Both the position numbers and the translations under genes were made by a program. Below, piece after piece: positions 17,440 through 25,566 of a stretch of DNA of 48,785 nucleotides (positions within the stretch are counted from its first letter, which is position 1; every line of letters starts with the position of its first letter). The notes under the pieces are model-generated. The model made no database searches. It saw only the letters and a program-made list of their open reading frames with translations, and was not told the origin of the DNA. This DNA is from an uncultured Pelagibacteraceae bacterium (GTDB lineage Bacteria > Pseudomonadota > Alphaproteobacteria > Pelagibacterales > Pelagibacteraceae), in the NCBI GenBank assembly GCA_902634305.1, contig CACPJJ010000009.1, positions 1 to 48,785 of the forward strand, given 5' to 3'.

Positions 17440-17532
17440 TGGCGGAAAGGGAGGGATTCGAACCCTCGGTACATCTTTCGACGCACGACGAGTTAGCAAC
17501 CCGTTGGTTTAAACCAGCTCACCCACCTTTCC
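17440..17532 (-). tRNA. tRNA-Ser (anticodon GCT)
   Basis: The minus strand from 17532 to 17440 folds as a class II tRNA. The 7-bp acceptor stem GGAAAGG/CCTTTCC is followed by discriminator G and an encoded CCA (17442-17440). The anticodon stem ACGGG/CTCGT closes the loop TTGCTAA, giving anticodon GCT for AGC/AGU serine codons. A long variable arm (about 20 nt) and the T arm GAGGGTTCGAATCCCTC complete it. It is convergent with the lytic transglycosylase gene and divergent from soxB. Confidence 0.97.
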
Positions 17533-17557
17533 GTTGTTTACTGTGTAACTTGAAATC

Positions 17558-17571
17558 ATTGAATATTCAAT
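17558..17571. promoter_or_regulatory. Perfect 14-bp palindrome between tRNA-Ser and soxB
   Basis: ATTGAATATTCAAT at 17558-17571 is identical to its reverse complement. It lies in the only 65-base gap between the divergent tRNA-Ser and soxB genes, with a TATAAA at 17575-17580 just downstream on the plus strand. It could be an operator for a dimeric regulator of the sox operon. It also contains a TTGAAT that could serve as a -35 for the tRNA on the minus strand. Short A+T-rich palindromes arise easily by chance here. Confidence 0.35.
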
Positions 17572-17597
17572 ATTTATAAAGTAATTTTGGGCAAAAT

Positions 17598-18851
17598 ATG
17601 AAAAACAAATACTCAATATTTTCACTAATTAAGAATGCTTTTAGCTATCACGAAAACTGGCAAAGAGCATGGAGGGACCCTGAACCAAAAAAAGAATATG
17701 ATGCAATAATTATTGGTGGAGGTGGCCATGGTTTAGCGACAGCATTTTATTTGGCAAAAAAACATAATATAACAAATATTGCTGTTATTGAAAAAGGTTG
17801 GATTGGTGGTGGAAATACTGGAAGAAATACTACTATTATACGTTCAAATTATTTATGGGACGCCAGTGCAGGATTATATGACCATGCGTTAAAAATTTGG
17901 GAAGGACTATCTCAAGAATTAAATTATAACATAATGTTTAGTCAAAGAGGTGTTATGAATTTAGCTCATAATCTTCAAGATGTTAGAGATTTAAAAAGAA
18001 GAACTCATGCAAACAGATTAAACGGTATTGATGCAGTATGGTTAAATACTGAAGAAGTAAAAGAATTCTGTCCAATAATTAATACTTCTCCTTATATTAG
18101 ATATCCTGTTTTGGGTGGAACTTTACAAAGAAGAGCGGGTACAGCTAGACATGATGCTGTTGCATGGGGTTACGCTCGAGGAGCTAGTGCCATGGGTGTA
18201 GATATTATCCAAAACTGTGAAGTAAAAGGAATTAAAAAGAATGGAGATAGAGTTGAAGGTATAGAAACTACAAAAGGATTTATTAAAACAAAAAAAATTG
18301 GAGTAGTAGCTGCTGGTCATTCTAGTGTTATTGCAAATATGGTTGATTTAAAATTACCTCTTGAAAGTAAACCTTTACAAGCTTTGGTATCTGAACCTGT
18401 AAAACCTATTATTGATACTGTAGTGATGTCCAACGCTGTCCATGCTTATGTAAGTCAATCTGATAAAGGAGAATTAGTTATTGGTGCAGGAACTGATGCT
18501 TATGTTTCATATACACAAAGGGGTAGCCATGATGTTGTGGAAGGAACTTTAAAGGCAATACTAGAGCTCTACCCTATTTTTAGTAGAATGAAAATGTTAA
18601 GACAATGGGGGGGTATAGTTGATATCTGTCCTGATGCTAGTCCAATAATTAGTAAAACACATATTAAGGGACTATATTTTAATTGTGGTTGGGGTACTGG
18701 TGGATTTAAAGCTACACCAGGTTCAGGTGATTTATTTGCTCATACTATCGCTAATGATGAGCCTCATAAACTAAATGCTGATTTTAATATAAATAGATTT
18801 GTAAGCGGTGACCTTGTAGATGAACATGGGGCGGCTGCTGTAGCACATTAA
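17598..18851 (+). CDS. soxB: Sarcosine oxidase beta subunit
   Basis: The beta subunit of heterotetrameric sarcosine oxidase holds the FAD site where sarcosine is demethylated and also the covalent FMN. The 417 residues show the dinucleotide-binding motif [18 protein letters not shown] (about residues 36-53), then [19 protein letters not shown]. The segment [20 protein letters not shown] contains His185, my candidate for the FMN-linked histidine. The C-terminal [15 protein letters not shown] and [14 protein letters not shown] complete the DAO fold. It is the first gene of soxBDAG, and its stop overlaps the soxD start (TAATG). Confidence 0.96.
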   Translation: MKNKYSIFSLIKNAFSYHENWQRAWRDPEPKKEYDAIIIGGGGHGLATAFYLAKKHNITNIAVIEKGWIGGGNTGRNTTIIRSNYLWDASAGLYDHALKIWEGLSQELNYNIMFSQRGVMNLAHNLQDVRDLKRRTHANRLNGIDAVWLNTEEVKEFCPIINTSPYIRYPVLGGTLQRRAGTARHDAVAWGYARGASAMGVDIIQNCEVKGIKKNGDRVEGIETTKGFIKTKKIGVVAAGHSSVIANMVDLKLPLESKPLQALVSEPVKPIIDTVVMSNAVHAYVSQSDKGELVIGAGTDAYVSYTQRGSHDVVEGTLKAILELYPIFSRMKMLRQWGGIVDICPDASPIISKTHIKGLYFNCGWGTGGFKATPGSGDLFAHTIANDEPHKLNADFNINRFVSGDLVDEHGAAAVAH

Positions 18852-19126
18852 TGTTTTTAATAAATTGTCCATATTGCGGTCAAAGAGATCAAAGTGAATT
18901 TTCTGCTGGTGGAGAAGCACATATCGTGAGACCAAAACAACCAACTGAACTAAGTGATGACCAATGGGCAGAATATCTATTTATGAGAAAAAATATTAAA
19001 GGAGTTCAATTTGAAAGATGGAATCATACTCACGGATGTAGAAAATGGTTCAATATGGTTAGAGATACATCTAATGATAAAATTCACGCTATTTATAAAA
19101 TGGGTGAAAAACCTCCTATAAAATAA
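18851..19126 (+). CDS. soxD: Sarcosine oxidase delta subunit
   Basis: The small zinc-binding subunit of the heterotetramer stabilises the complex. The 91 residues include Cys6-Pro-Tyr-Cys9 near the N-terminus (LINCPYCGQRDQSEF) and a distal His59/Cys63 pair in WNHTHGCRKWFNMVRDT. This matches the three-Cys/one-His zinc site of known SoxD proteins. FSAGGEAHIVRP is also characteristic. Both ends overlap neighbours by one base (TAATG at 18851 and 19126), so its translation is likely tied to soxB and soxA. Confidence 0.95.
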   Translation: MFLINCPYCGQRDQSEFSAGGEAHIVRPKQPTELSDDQWAEYLFMRKNIKGVQFERWNHTHGCRKWFNMVRDTSNDKIHAIYKMGEKPPIK

Positions 19127-22100
19127 TGAGCAAAAATTTAAGAATAACAAATAGCAAGTTTATTGATCAAACATCTAGAATATCTTTTAAGTTTGATGGT
19201 AAAACTTTATATGGATTTAAGGGTGATACTTTAGCATCAGCTTTATTAGCAAACGATATTCACCTTGTAGGAAGAAGTTTCAAATATCACCGACCAAGAG
19301 GAATAATGGCATGTGGTCCTGAAGAACCTAATGCAATCGTACAAGTTGGAAGTGATGCATCAATGACAGAGCCAAATACAAGAGCAACAGAGATAGAGTT
19401 ATATGAAGGTTTAGAAGCATCGAGTCAAAATTGCTGGCCAAGTGTTAATTTTGATATAGGAGCAGTAAACAATTTTTTCTCACCTCTTATACCGGCAGCT
19501 TTCTATTATAAAACATTCATGTGGCCTGCTAATTTTTGGAAATTATATGAATATTTTATAAGAAAATCTGCAGGTTTAGGTAAATCGCCTACTGAACCGG
19601 ACAAAGATATTTATGATCATAGATACTTACACTGTGATGTTTTAGTTGTTGGCGGAGGTATATCGGGAATAATGGCTGCGAAAACAGCAGCTAAGAATAA
19701 TTTTAATACTTTATTAATAGACGATAAAAATATCTTAGGTGGAACTACTCTTTTCCAAGAAAATGAATGCTTTAAAATAAATAATTCTTATTCAAGTGAG
19801 TGGTTAAAAAAAGAAATTGAAACTCTAAAATCACTTAAAAATTTAACTATAAAAATAAGAACATCTTTGGCTGCATATCATAATTACAATTATCTTTTAG
19901 CTAGAGAAAATTTAACTGACCATTTAAATATAAATGAAAAAAAAGATAAAATTCGTCAAAGACTTTGGAAAATCAGGGCAAAAAAAGTAATTATATCTAC
20001 AGGAGCGATGGAAAGACCTTTAATTTTTAACAATAATGATAGACCTGGAATTATGCTCTCATCTTCTATCAAAAAGTACATAGATTACTATGGAGTTAAA
20101 TGTGGACAAAGAATATCTTTATTTACAAATAATGACTCTGCTTATGAAGCTGCAATCTCTTTAAATAATAGTGGAGTAATTGTTAATTCAGTAGTTGATA
20201 TAAGAGATAAAACTAATTCGTTAATAGTTAAACAAGCTGAAATGTTAGGTATTAAAATTCATTGGAAATCTTCAGTTGTTAATACAAGTGGTTACAAAAA
20301 AATTAATTCTATTGAAATTATGAAACTGTCTGATGATGGTACCGCTGTAGTAGGAAAAAAAATAAAAGAAAAATGTGATTGTTTGGGTATTTCTGGAGGA
20401 TGGACACCAAGAGTACATTTGTTTACTCAGTCTGGTGGTAAACTTAAATTCAGAGATAAAGATAATGTTTTTTTACCAAACAAGTCGGAGTTGGATCAAA
20501 TAAGTGTAGGATCTTGTAATGGTGATTTTGAACTTGATGAAGTAATAAATAATACAGTTGATTCAATCAATAAATTTTTAAAAGTTAATAATAATGATTA
20601 TGAAAATTTAGAAATTATTTCTTCAAAAGAAATTAATAAAAAAAATATTTGGCTACTTCCATCTGATAAACCTCTGGGAAAAACTAAACCATTTTTAGAT
20701 TTTCAAAACGATTCTACAGCAAATGATATAAAATTAGCTTTAAGAGAAGGTTTTAAATCAATTGAGCATGTAAAAAGATACACAACAACGGGTATGGCCA
20801 CAGATCAAGGTAAATTATCCAATATGCATGCACTTGGAATTATAGCTGAAACAGCTGGTGTTAAAATGGGTGAACTGGGAACAACTACATTTAGACCTCC
20901 TTACACTCCATTAACATTTGGAACGATTGTTGGAAGAAACGTTGGTGAATTTTTTGATATTATAAGAAAAACACCAATGCATGACTGGCATGTAGAAAAT
21001 AAAGCTGAATTTGAAAATGTCGGGCAGTGGAAGAGAGCTTGGTATTATCCAATTAATAATGAAAACATGCATGAAGCTGTACAAAGAGAAAGTAAGGCTG
21101 CTAGAGATAGTGCTGGTATTTTGGATGCATCTACTCTTGGAAAAATAGATATTCAAGGTAGTGACGCATCTGAATTTTTAAATAGAGTTTATACAAATGC
21201 ATGGTCAAAATTAGAAATAGGAAAATGCAGATATGGACTTATGCTAAATGAGGATGGAATGGTTTATGATGATGGAGTTACAACTAGATTGTCAGAAAAC
21301 CATTATTTAATGACTACAACAACTGGTGGTGCAGCTAATGTTTTATCAAAATTAGAAGATTACTTGCAAACAGAATGGCCTGAATTAGATGTTTATTTAA
21401 CTTCAGTTACTGATCACTATGGTACAGTAAGTATCTGTGGGCCTAATTCAAAAAAAATTCTTTCAAAAATAATTCCAGATCTAGATTTGTCTGATAAAGA
21501 ATTTCCACACATGTCATTCAAAAATACATTGATTGATAATACAAAATGTAGAGTAATGCGCATTAGTTTTACTGGTGAACATAGTTATGAAATTAATATT
21601 CAAGCATCATACGCTAAATCTGTTTGGGAAAAATGCTATGAGGCTGGCAAAGAGTTTAATATTACACCTTACGGAACAGAAACAATGCACTTACTAAGAG
21701 CAGAAAAAGGTTTCATAATAGCAGGTCAAGATACTGATGGAACAATGACTCCCGTAGATTTACAAATGGACTGGATAATAAGTAAAAAGAAATATGATTT
21801 TATTGGTAAAAGATCTTTATACAGAAGCGATACAATCAGAGAAGATAGAAAACAGCTTGTAGGATTACTAACTGAAGATCCAAAAGAAGTTTTAGAAGAA
21901 GGTGCGCAAATCGTTTCTGAAACAAACAAGCAGCCAATAGAAATGCTTGGTCACGTTACTTCAAGTTATTTTAGTCCAAATTTAAATAAGTCAATTGCAC
22001 TTGCTGTTATAAAAAATGGTAAAAAATTGAAGGGTCAAAAAATGTTTGTTCCAATGAAAAATAAAACAATTAATGTTACTGTAACAGATACAGTTTTTTT

Positions 22101-22131
22101 AGATAAAGAAAATAAGAGGTTAAATGCTTAA
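19126..22131 (+). CDS. soxA: Sarcosine oxidase alpha subunit
   Basis: The alpha subunit binds NAD and tetrahydrofolate; the enzyme converts sarcosine, THF and O2 to glycine, 5,10-methylene-THF and H2O2. The 1001 residues comprise an N-terminal ferredoxin-like module (FDGKTLYGFKGDTLASALLA, GRSFKYHRPRGIMACG). A Rossmann domain follows with VVGGGISGIMAAKTA, glycines at 176-181. The C-terminal half, from about residue 620, is a GcvT-like folate domain (AARDSAGILDASTLGKIDI, MVYDDGVTTRL, RISFTGEHSYEI, MHLLRAEKGFI). The length is standard. The stop overlaps soxG by eight bases. Confidence 0.96.
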   Translation: MSKNLRITNSKFIDQTSRISFKFDGKTLYGFKGDTLASALLANDIHLVGRSFKYHRPRGIMACGPEEPNAIVQVGSDASMTEPNTRATEIELYEGLEASSQNCWPSVNFDIGAVNNFFSPLIPAAFYYKTFMWPANFWKLYEYFIRKSAGLGKSPTEPDKDIYDHRYLHCDVLVVGGGISGIMAAKTAAKNNFNTLLIDDKNILGGTTLFQENECFKINNSYSSEWLKKEIETLKSLKNLTIKIRTSLAAYHNYNYLLARENLTDHLNINEKKDKIRQRLWKIRAKKVIISTGAMERPLIFNNNDRPGIMLSSSIKKYIDYYGVKCGQRISLFTNNDSAYEAAISLNNSGVIVNSVVDIRDKTNSLIVKQAEMLGIKIHWKSSVVNTSGYKKINSIEIMKLSDDGTAVVGKKIKEKCDCLGISGGWTPRVHLFTQSGGKLKFRDKDNVFLPNKSELDQISVGSCNGDFELDEVINNTVDSINKFLKVNNNDYENLEIISSKEINKKNIWLLPSDKPLGKTKPFLDFQNDSTANDIKLALREGFKSIEHVKRYTTTGMATDQGKLSNMHALGIIAETAGVKMGELGTTTFRPPYTPLTFGTIVGRNVGEFFDIIRKTPMHDWHVENKAEFENVGQWKRAWYYPINNENMHEAVQRESKAARDSAGILDASTLGKIDIQGSDASEFLNRVYTNAWSKLEIGKCRYGLMLNEDGMVYDDGVTTRLSENHYLMTTTTGGAANVLSKLEDYLQTEWPELDVYLTSVTDHYGTVSICGPNSKKILSKIIPDLDLSDKEFPHMSFKNTLIDNTKCRVMRISFTGEHSYEINIQASYAKSVWEKCYEAGKEFNITPYGTETMHLLRAEKGFIIAGQDTDGTMTPVDLQMDWIISKKKYDFIGKRSLYRSDTIREDRKQLVGLLTEDPKEVLEEGAQIVSETNKQPIEMLGHVTSSYFSPNLNKSIALAVIKNGKKLKGQKMFVPMKNKTINVTVTDTVFLDKENKRLNA

Positions 22132-22684
22132 TTTTAATTCTCCAATTATTGATACTAAAGAATATTCTGAAATTAAAATTTCAGAGGTTGAGCCTATTCT
22201 TAAAATAAACTTGAGAGGGAAAAATAGGAATTTTATAACTAAAATTGGAAAAGAATTATCTATAATTACTCCTGTTGACCCTAATACATCTTCAAGTAAC
22301 GAAAAATTAAATCTTCTTTGGTTGAGTCCGGATGAGTGGTTTCTGTACTCAAATGATAAGATTGGCTTAAAAGATTTTTATTTATTAGAAGATAGACTTT
22401 TTAATGAAATTTCTAAAGTAAAACTAGGTTCTGTTACAAATGTTTCTGACCATTGGATAATGATTCATTTAAATGGTAAAAAAGTTTATGAGTTATTATC
22501 GGCAGGCTGTCCATTTAATTTTAATAATTTTAAAAACTCAAAAGGTGCAGTAACGCAAACTTTGCTTAATCATATAGATGTAATTATTCATAATAAAAAT
22601 ACTAATGATTTAAATTTATTTGTTAGAAGGTCTTTTTCAGCGCATTTATGGTCATGGTTGAACGACAGCGCTAGATTTATTTAA
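22124..22684 (+). CDS. soxG: Sarcosine oxidase gamma subunit
   Basis: The gamma subunit is a small GcvT-like partner in the heterotetramer. The 186-residue protein is divergent, as usual for the family, but shows LLWLSPDEWFLYS, the VTNVSDHWIMIHLNGKKVYELLSAGCP segment (read in two parts) and RRSFSAHLWSWLNDSARF at the end. Position directly after soxA settles the call. Its last 33 bases overlap the 3' end of the convergent MATE gene. Confidence 0.9.
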   Translation: MLNFNSPIIDTKEYSEIKISEVEPILKINLRGKNRNFITKIGKELSIITPVDPNTSSSNEKLNLLWLSPDEWFLYSNDKIGLKDFYLLEDRLFNEISKVKLGSVTNVSDHWIMIHLNGKKVYELLSAGCPFNFNNFKNSKGAVTQTLLNHIDVIIHNKNTNDLNLFVRRSFSAHLWSWLNDSARFI

Positions 22685-24007
22685 TTTAATCTTAAAATAA
22701 TAAATTATTATAAAAAAATAAGAAATTGAGAAAAACCAATTAATCCCTACCCATAACCAGAAGAAAGTTTCAAAACTCGCATTTATATATTTAGCAATAT
22801 AAAATACTGCTATTGGGTTAAGAACATTTCTAAAAAAGTTAGAAATCATTGCATTTTCAGACTTTTTTAAAGCCATGAAAAAACCGTTTGATAGAAAAAA
22901 AACAGGATAAGCAGGTAATACAAAAGCTGAAATTTTTAAATATCTTTTTCCATATTCAATTACTTCAGGGTCATTTGAAAAAAAACTTGTAATTACACTT
23001 GCAGATAAAAAAACTAAAGTTCCAGCAGTGATCATTATAATAAAAGCGTATTTAATTGCTGTAAAATAAGTTTCTTTTATTCTAATAAGATTATTAGCAC
23101 CATAATTTTGAGCTATTATGGATATTATAGCTGTATTAATTCCAAGTATTGGAAGCAGAACTACTTGTTCTATACGTGTACCTACACCGTAACCAGCAAC
23201 GGCATATTCGCCTGATTGACCTACATAAGTAAAAATTATTGCAGCAGCTAAAGCATATCCACATATAGATACTGAGATTGGCATTGATTGAAAAAAAATG
23301 TTTTTAAAAAATAAAAATTTTGGAACTAAATATTCACTTGAAATATTTCTTACTCTTTCATTTTTAAGAACTTTAAATAAAATTATTAAAAAAGATACTA
23401 ATTGAGAAATAATTGTAGCAATACCTATACCCTTAACTCCAAATGCAGGTATAAATAAAAAACCAAATATTAAAATGGGATTTAATATTACGTTTAATAA
23501 AAATGATAAAACTAAAACGTTTCGATAAGTTTTTGTATCACCTTCAGCATGAAGTAATGAATTTAATGAAACAACTAAAATAAATAAAAAAGAACCTGAA
23601 TAAATAATATTAGTATATTCAAGGCCTAGAGATGCAACTTCTTCTGTTGAGCCCATTAAAAAAAATACAGGTTCTGAAAAATATAGTCCTAAAAATGTTA
23701 TAAGAATAGAAATCAAAATTCCATAATAAATAATATGAGAAAAATAATTTAAAGTTTTTTTATTGTCTTTTTCGCCGATACTGTTTCCTATTAAAGATGT
23801 TCCAGCAACTGTTACGCCGATAGATGTAGCAATAATAATAAAATATATTGGAAAAGATTTACTTAATGCTGATAATGCTTCTGGAGATATTTTCCCTGCA
23901 AAAAAAGTATCAACTACATTATAAAGAGTTTGAAATAAAGTTCCTACCATAGCAGGAACAGCAAGTTTTCTAACAAGCTTAGGTATATTGTCCTTTAGCA
24001 AATCCAT
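22652..24007 (-). CDS. MATE-family efflux transporter
   Basis: This is a 451-residue inner-membrane protein with about 12 hydrophobic segments and no signal peptide. Family features include the N-terminal LVRKLAVPAMVGTLFQTLYNVVD region, DTFFAGKISPEALSALS, SIGVTVAGTSLIGNSIGEKD, and the equivalent repeat in the second half (YAVAGYGVGTRIEQVVLLPI, AQNYGANN). It resembles the DinF/NorM-like branch that exports cations or small organic compounds by Na+ or H+ antiport; the substrate cannot be told. It lies two bases after trhO on the same strand. Its C-terminal coding overlaps soxG tail to tail. Confidence 0.92.
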   Translation of the reverse strand: MDLLKDNIPKLVRKLAVPAMVGTLFQTLYNVVDTFFAGKISPEALSALSKSFPIYFIIIATSIGVTVAGTSLIGNSIGEKDNKKTLNYFSHIIYYGILISILITFLGLYFSEPVFFLMGSTEEVASLGLEYTNIIYSGSFLFILVVSLNSLLHAEGDTKTYRNVLVLSFLLNVILNPILIFGFLFIPAFGVKGIGIATIISQLVSFLIILFKVLKNERVRNISSEYLVPKFLFFKNIFFQSMPISVSICGYALAAAIIFTYVGQSGEYAVAGYGVGTRIEQVVLLPILGINTAIISIIAQNYGANNLIRIKETYFTAIKYAFIIMITAGTLVFLSASVITSFFSNDPEVIEYGKRYLKISAFVLPAYPVFFLSNGFFMALKKSENAMISNFFRNVLNPIAVFYIAKYINASFETFFWLWVGINWFFSISYFFIIIYYFKIKLNKSSAVVQP

Positions 24008-24009
24008 AT

Positions 24010-24909
24010 TTAAAATTCTTTTTGGAATATATGTTTTCTTCCAAGTTTTTTTGCAACATTTATTTGCTTTTGTCTCATTCTAAATCTTTCTTTTTGTGAG
24101 TTTGTTAGTGTATCGTGACAATTTGGACATGAAACACCCTCTTCATACATAAGTGATTTTTTATCTTTAATAGATATCGGCTTTCTACATCCACTGCACA
24201 TAGAATGAGTACCAACAGTCAATCCATGTTTTATAGAAATTCTATTGTCAAAAACATAACATTCACCTTTCCACAAACTTTTGTTTTTTTTTATTTTTTT
24301 TAGATAATTAATTATTCCACCCTTTAATTGAAATACATTATTAAAACCTTTTTTTTCAAGATATACACTAGCTTTTTCACATCTTATTCCACCAGTGCAA
24401 AACATTGCTATGGTTTGTTTCCTATCTAACTTTTTAAGATAATCAGGAAATTCTCTAAATTTATCTATCTCTGGATTTATTGAACCTTTAAATGTACCAA
24501 CTTTATATTCAAATGGTTTTCTAGCATCTATTAGTATTGTTTTTTTATTGCTAATAAGTTTGTTCCACTTACTTGGTTCTAGATGGTTTTTTGTTTTTCT
24601 TTTTGATATTTTTATTCCCATAGGAACCACCTCTTTTTTTATTTTAACCTTACCTCTATGGAATATTTGAAATTTACTTTTAGATAAATTTTGACTATCA
24701 AAATTTATAAAATTAAAAGTTTTTTTAATTTTATCTAAAACTAGCTTTAAATTTTTTTTGTTAGAAGATATTGTTCCATTAATTCCTTCATCAGAAACAA
24801 TTATCGTTCCTCTTATATTATATTTGCTGAAAATATTACTTAGTAATTTTTTATTTTTTTTGACTCCATGAATTTTTTTAAACTTATAAAAACCAGAAAT
24901 ATAGTACAT
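24010..24909 (-). CDS. trhO: tRNA uridine(34) hydroxylase, rhodanese-like
   Basis: TrhO (former UPF0176/YceA) hydroxylates U34 in certain tRNAs, the oxygen-dependent route to 5-hydroxyuridine. The 299 residues have an N-terminal acylphosphatase-like domain (GTIIVSDEGINGTIS, FHRGKVKIKKEVVPMG). A central rhodanese domain follows (LIDARKPFEYKVGTFKGSI) with the catalytic-position Cys in AMFCTGGIRCEKAS. The C-terminus is a cysteine-rich tail with GTHSMCSGCRKPI and CPNCHD. All three parts are diagnostic. The start shares one base with the O-methyltransferase stop. Confidence 0.93.
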   Translation of the reverse strand: MYYISGFYKFKKIHGVKKNKKLLSNIFSKYNIRGTIIVSDEGINGTISSNKKNLKLVLDKIKKTFNFINFDSQNLSKSKFQIFHRGKVKIKKEVVPMGIKISKRKTKNHLEPSKWNKLISNKKTILIDARKPFEYKVGTFKGSINPEIDKFREFPDYLKKLDRKQTIAMFCTGGIRCEKASVYLEKKGFNNVFQLKGGIINYLKKIKKNKSLWKGECYVFDNRISIKHGLTVGTHSMCSGCRKPISIKDKKSLMYEEGVSCPNCHDTLTNSQKERFRMRQKQINVAKKLGRKHIFQKEF

Positions 24910-25565
24910 TAAACTTTTCTACAAATGGTTAAACCATCACCTAAAGGAATAATTAAGTTTTCAACTCTTTTATCTTTATTAACATAGGAATTAAATTCTC
25001 TTATACATACGGTTAATCTATCCTGTTTATTATTATCAATAACCTCTCCATGCCACAAAACATTATCTATTACGATTAAACCATCTTTATCAATTAAATC
25101 GACTGAATGATTAAAATAGTTTTTATAATTTTCTTTGTCTGCATCAATGAATACTAAATCAAATTTTTGCTTTAGGTCACGCAAATTATTTAAACTTTCG
25201 ATTGCTGGAGCAATAATTAACTTTATTTTATTCTCTTGGGCAGCTTTTTTAAAAAAATTTACTGCTGTATTGCTAGTTTCTTTATTTTTATCTAACGCTA
25301 TTATAGAGCCATCATCTGGTAAAGCTAGGGACATAGATAATGTACTTAATCCAGTAAAAGTACCTATTTCTAAAATTTTTTTAATTTTAGAGGACTTAAT
25401 TAATAAATGTAGAAAATGACATTGTGATATTGAGATTTGCATCCTTTTAATATCTCCTAGTCCTTCATTATGTGAAATTATTTCTTTTTGAACTGAATGA
25501 AGTTTTGTTGAGTTGTTATTTATATATTCTTCAATTTCTTTATTAACAGTAAGATTTGAACCCAT
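24909..25565 (-). CDS. Class I SAM-dependent O-methyltransferase (caffeoyl-CoA / catechol type)
   Basis: The 218-residue protein matches the Methyltransf_3 family. The SAM motif ILEIGTFTGLSTLSMSLAL is preceded by a family-typical substrate-side helix. IIALDKNKETSNTAVNFF follows, then the metal-binding region FDLVFIDADKENYKNYF and LIVIDNVLWHGEV. Conserved acidic residues for the divalent metal are present. Bacterial members methylate catechols or similar diols; in E. coli-like genomes a relative modifies tRNA U34 hydroxyl groups (TrmR). Sitting next to TrhO, which makes ho5U34, a tRNA methoxylation role is plausible but inferred from context. Confidence 0.9.
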   Translation of the reverse strand: MGSNLTVNKEIEEYINNNSTKLHSVQKEIISHNEGLGDIKRMQISISQCHFLHLLIKSSKIKKILEIGTFTGLSTLSMSLALPDDGSIIALDKNKETSNTAVNFFKKAAQENKIKLIIAPAIESLNNLRDLKQKFDLVFIDADKENYKNYFNHSVDLIDKDGLIVIDNVLWHGEVIDNNKQDRLTVCIREFNSYVNKDKRVENLIIPLGDGLTICRKV

Positions 25566-25566
25566 T

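Noticed and set aside
17440-17532. tRNA-Ser gene as an integration (attachment) site
   Set aside because: No integrase, no repeat of the tRNA 3' end and no foreign-looking genes are nearby; both flanks are ordinary host genes.
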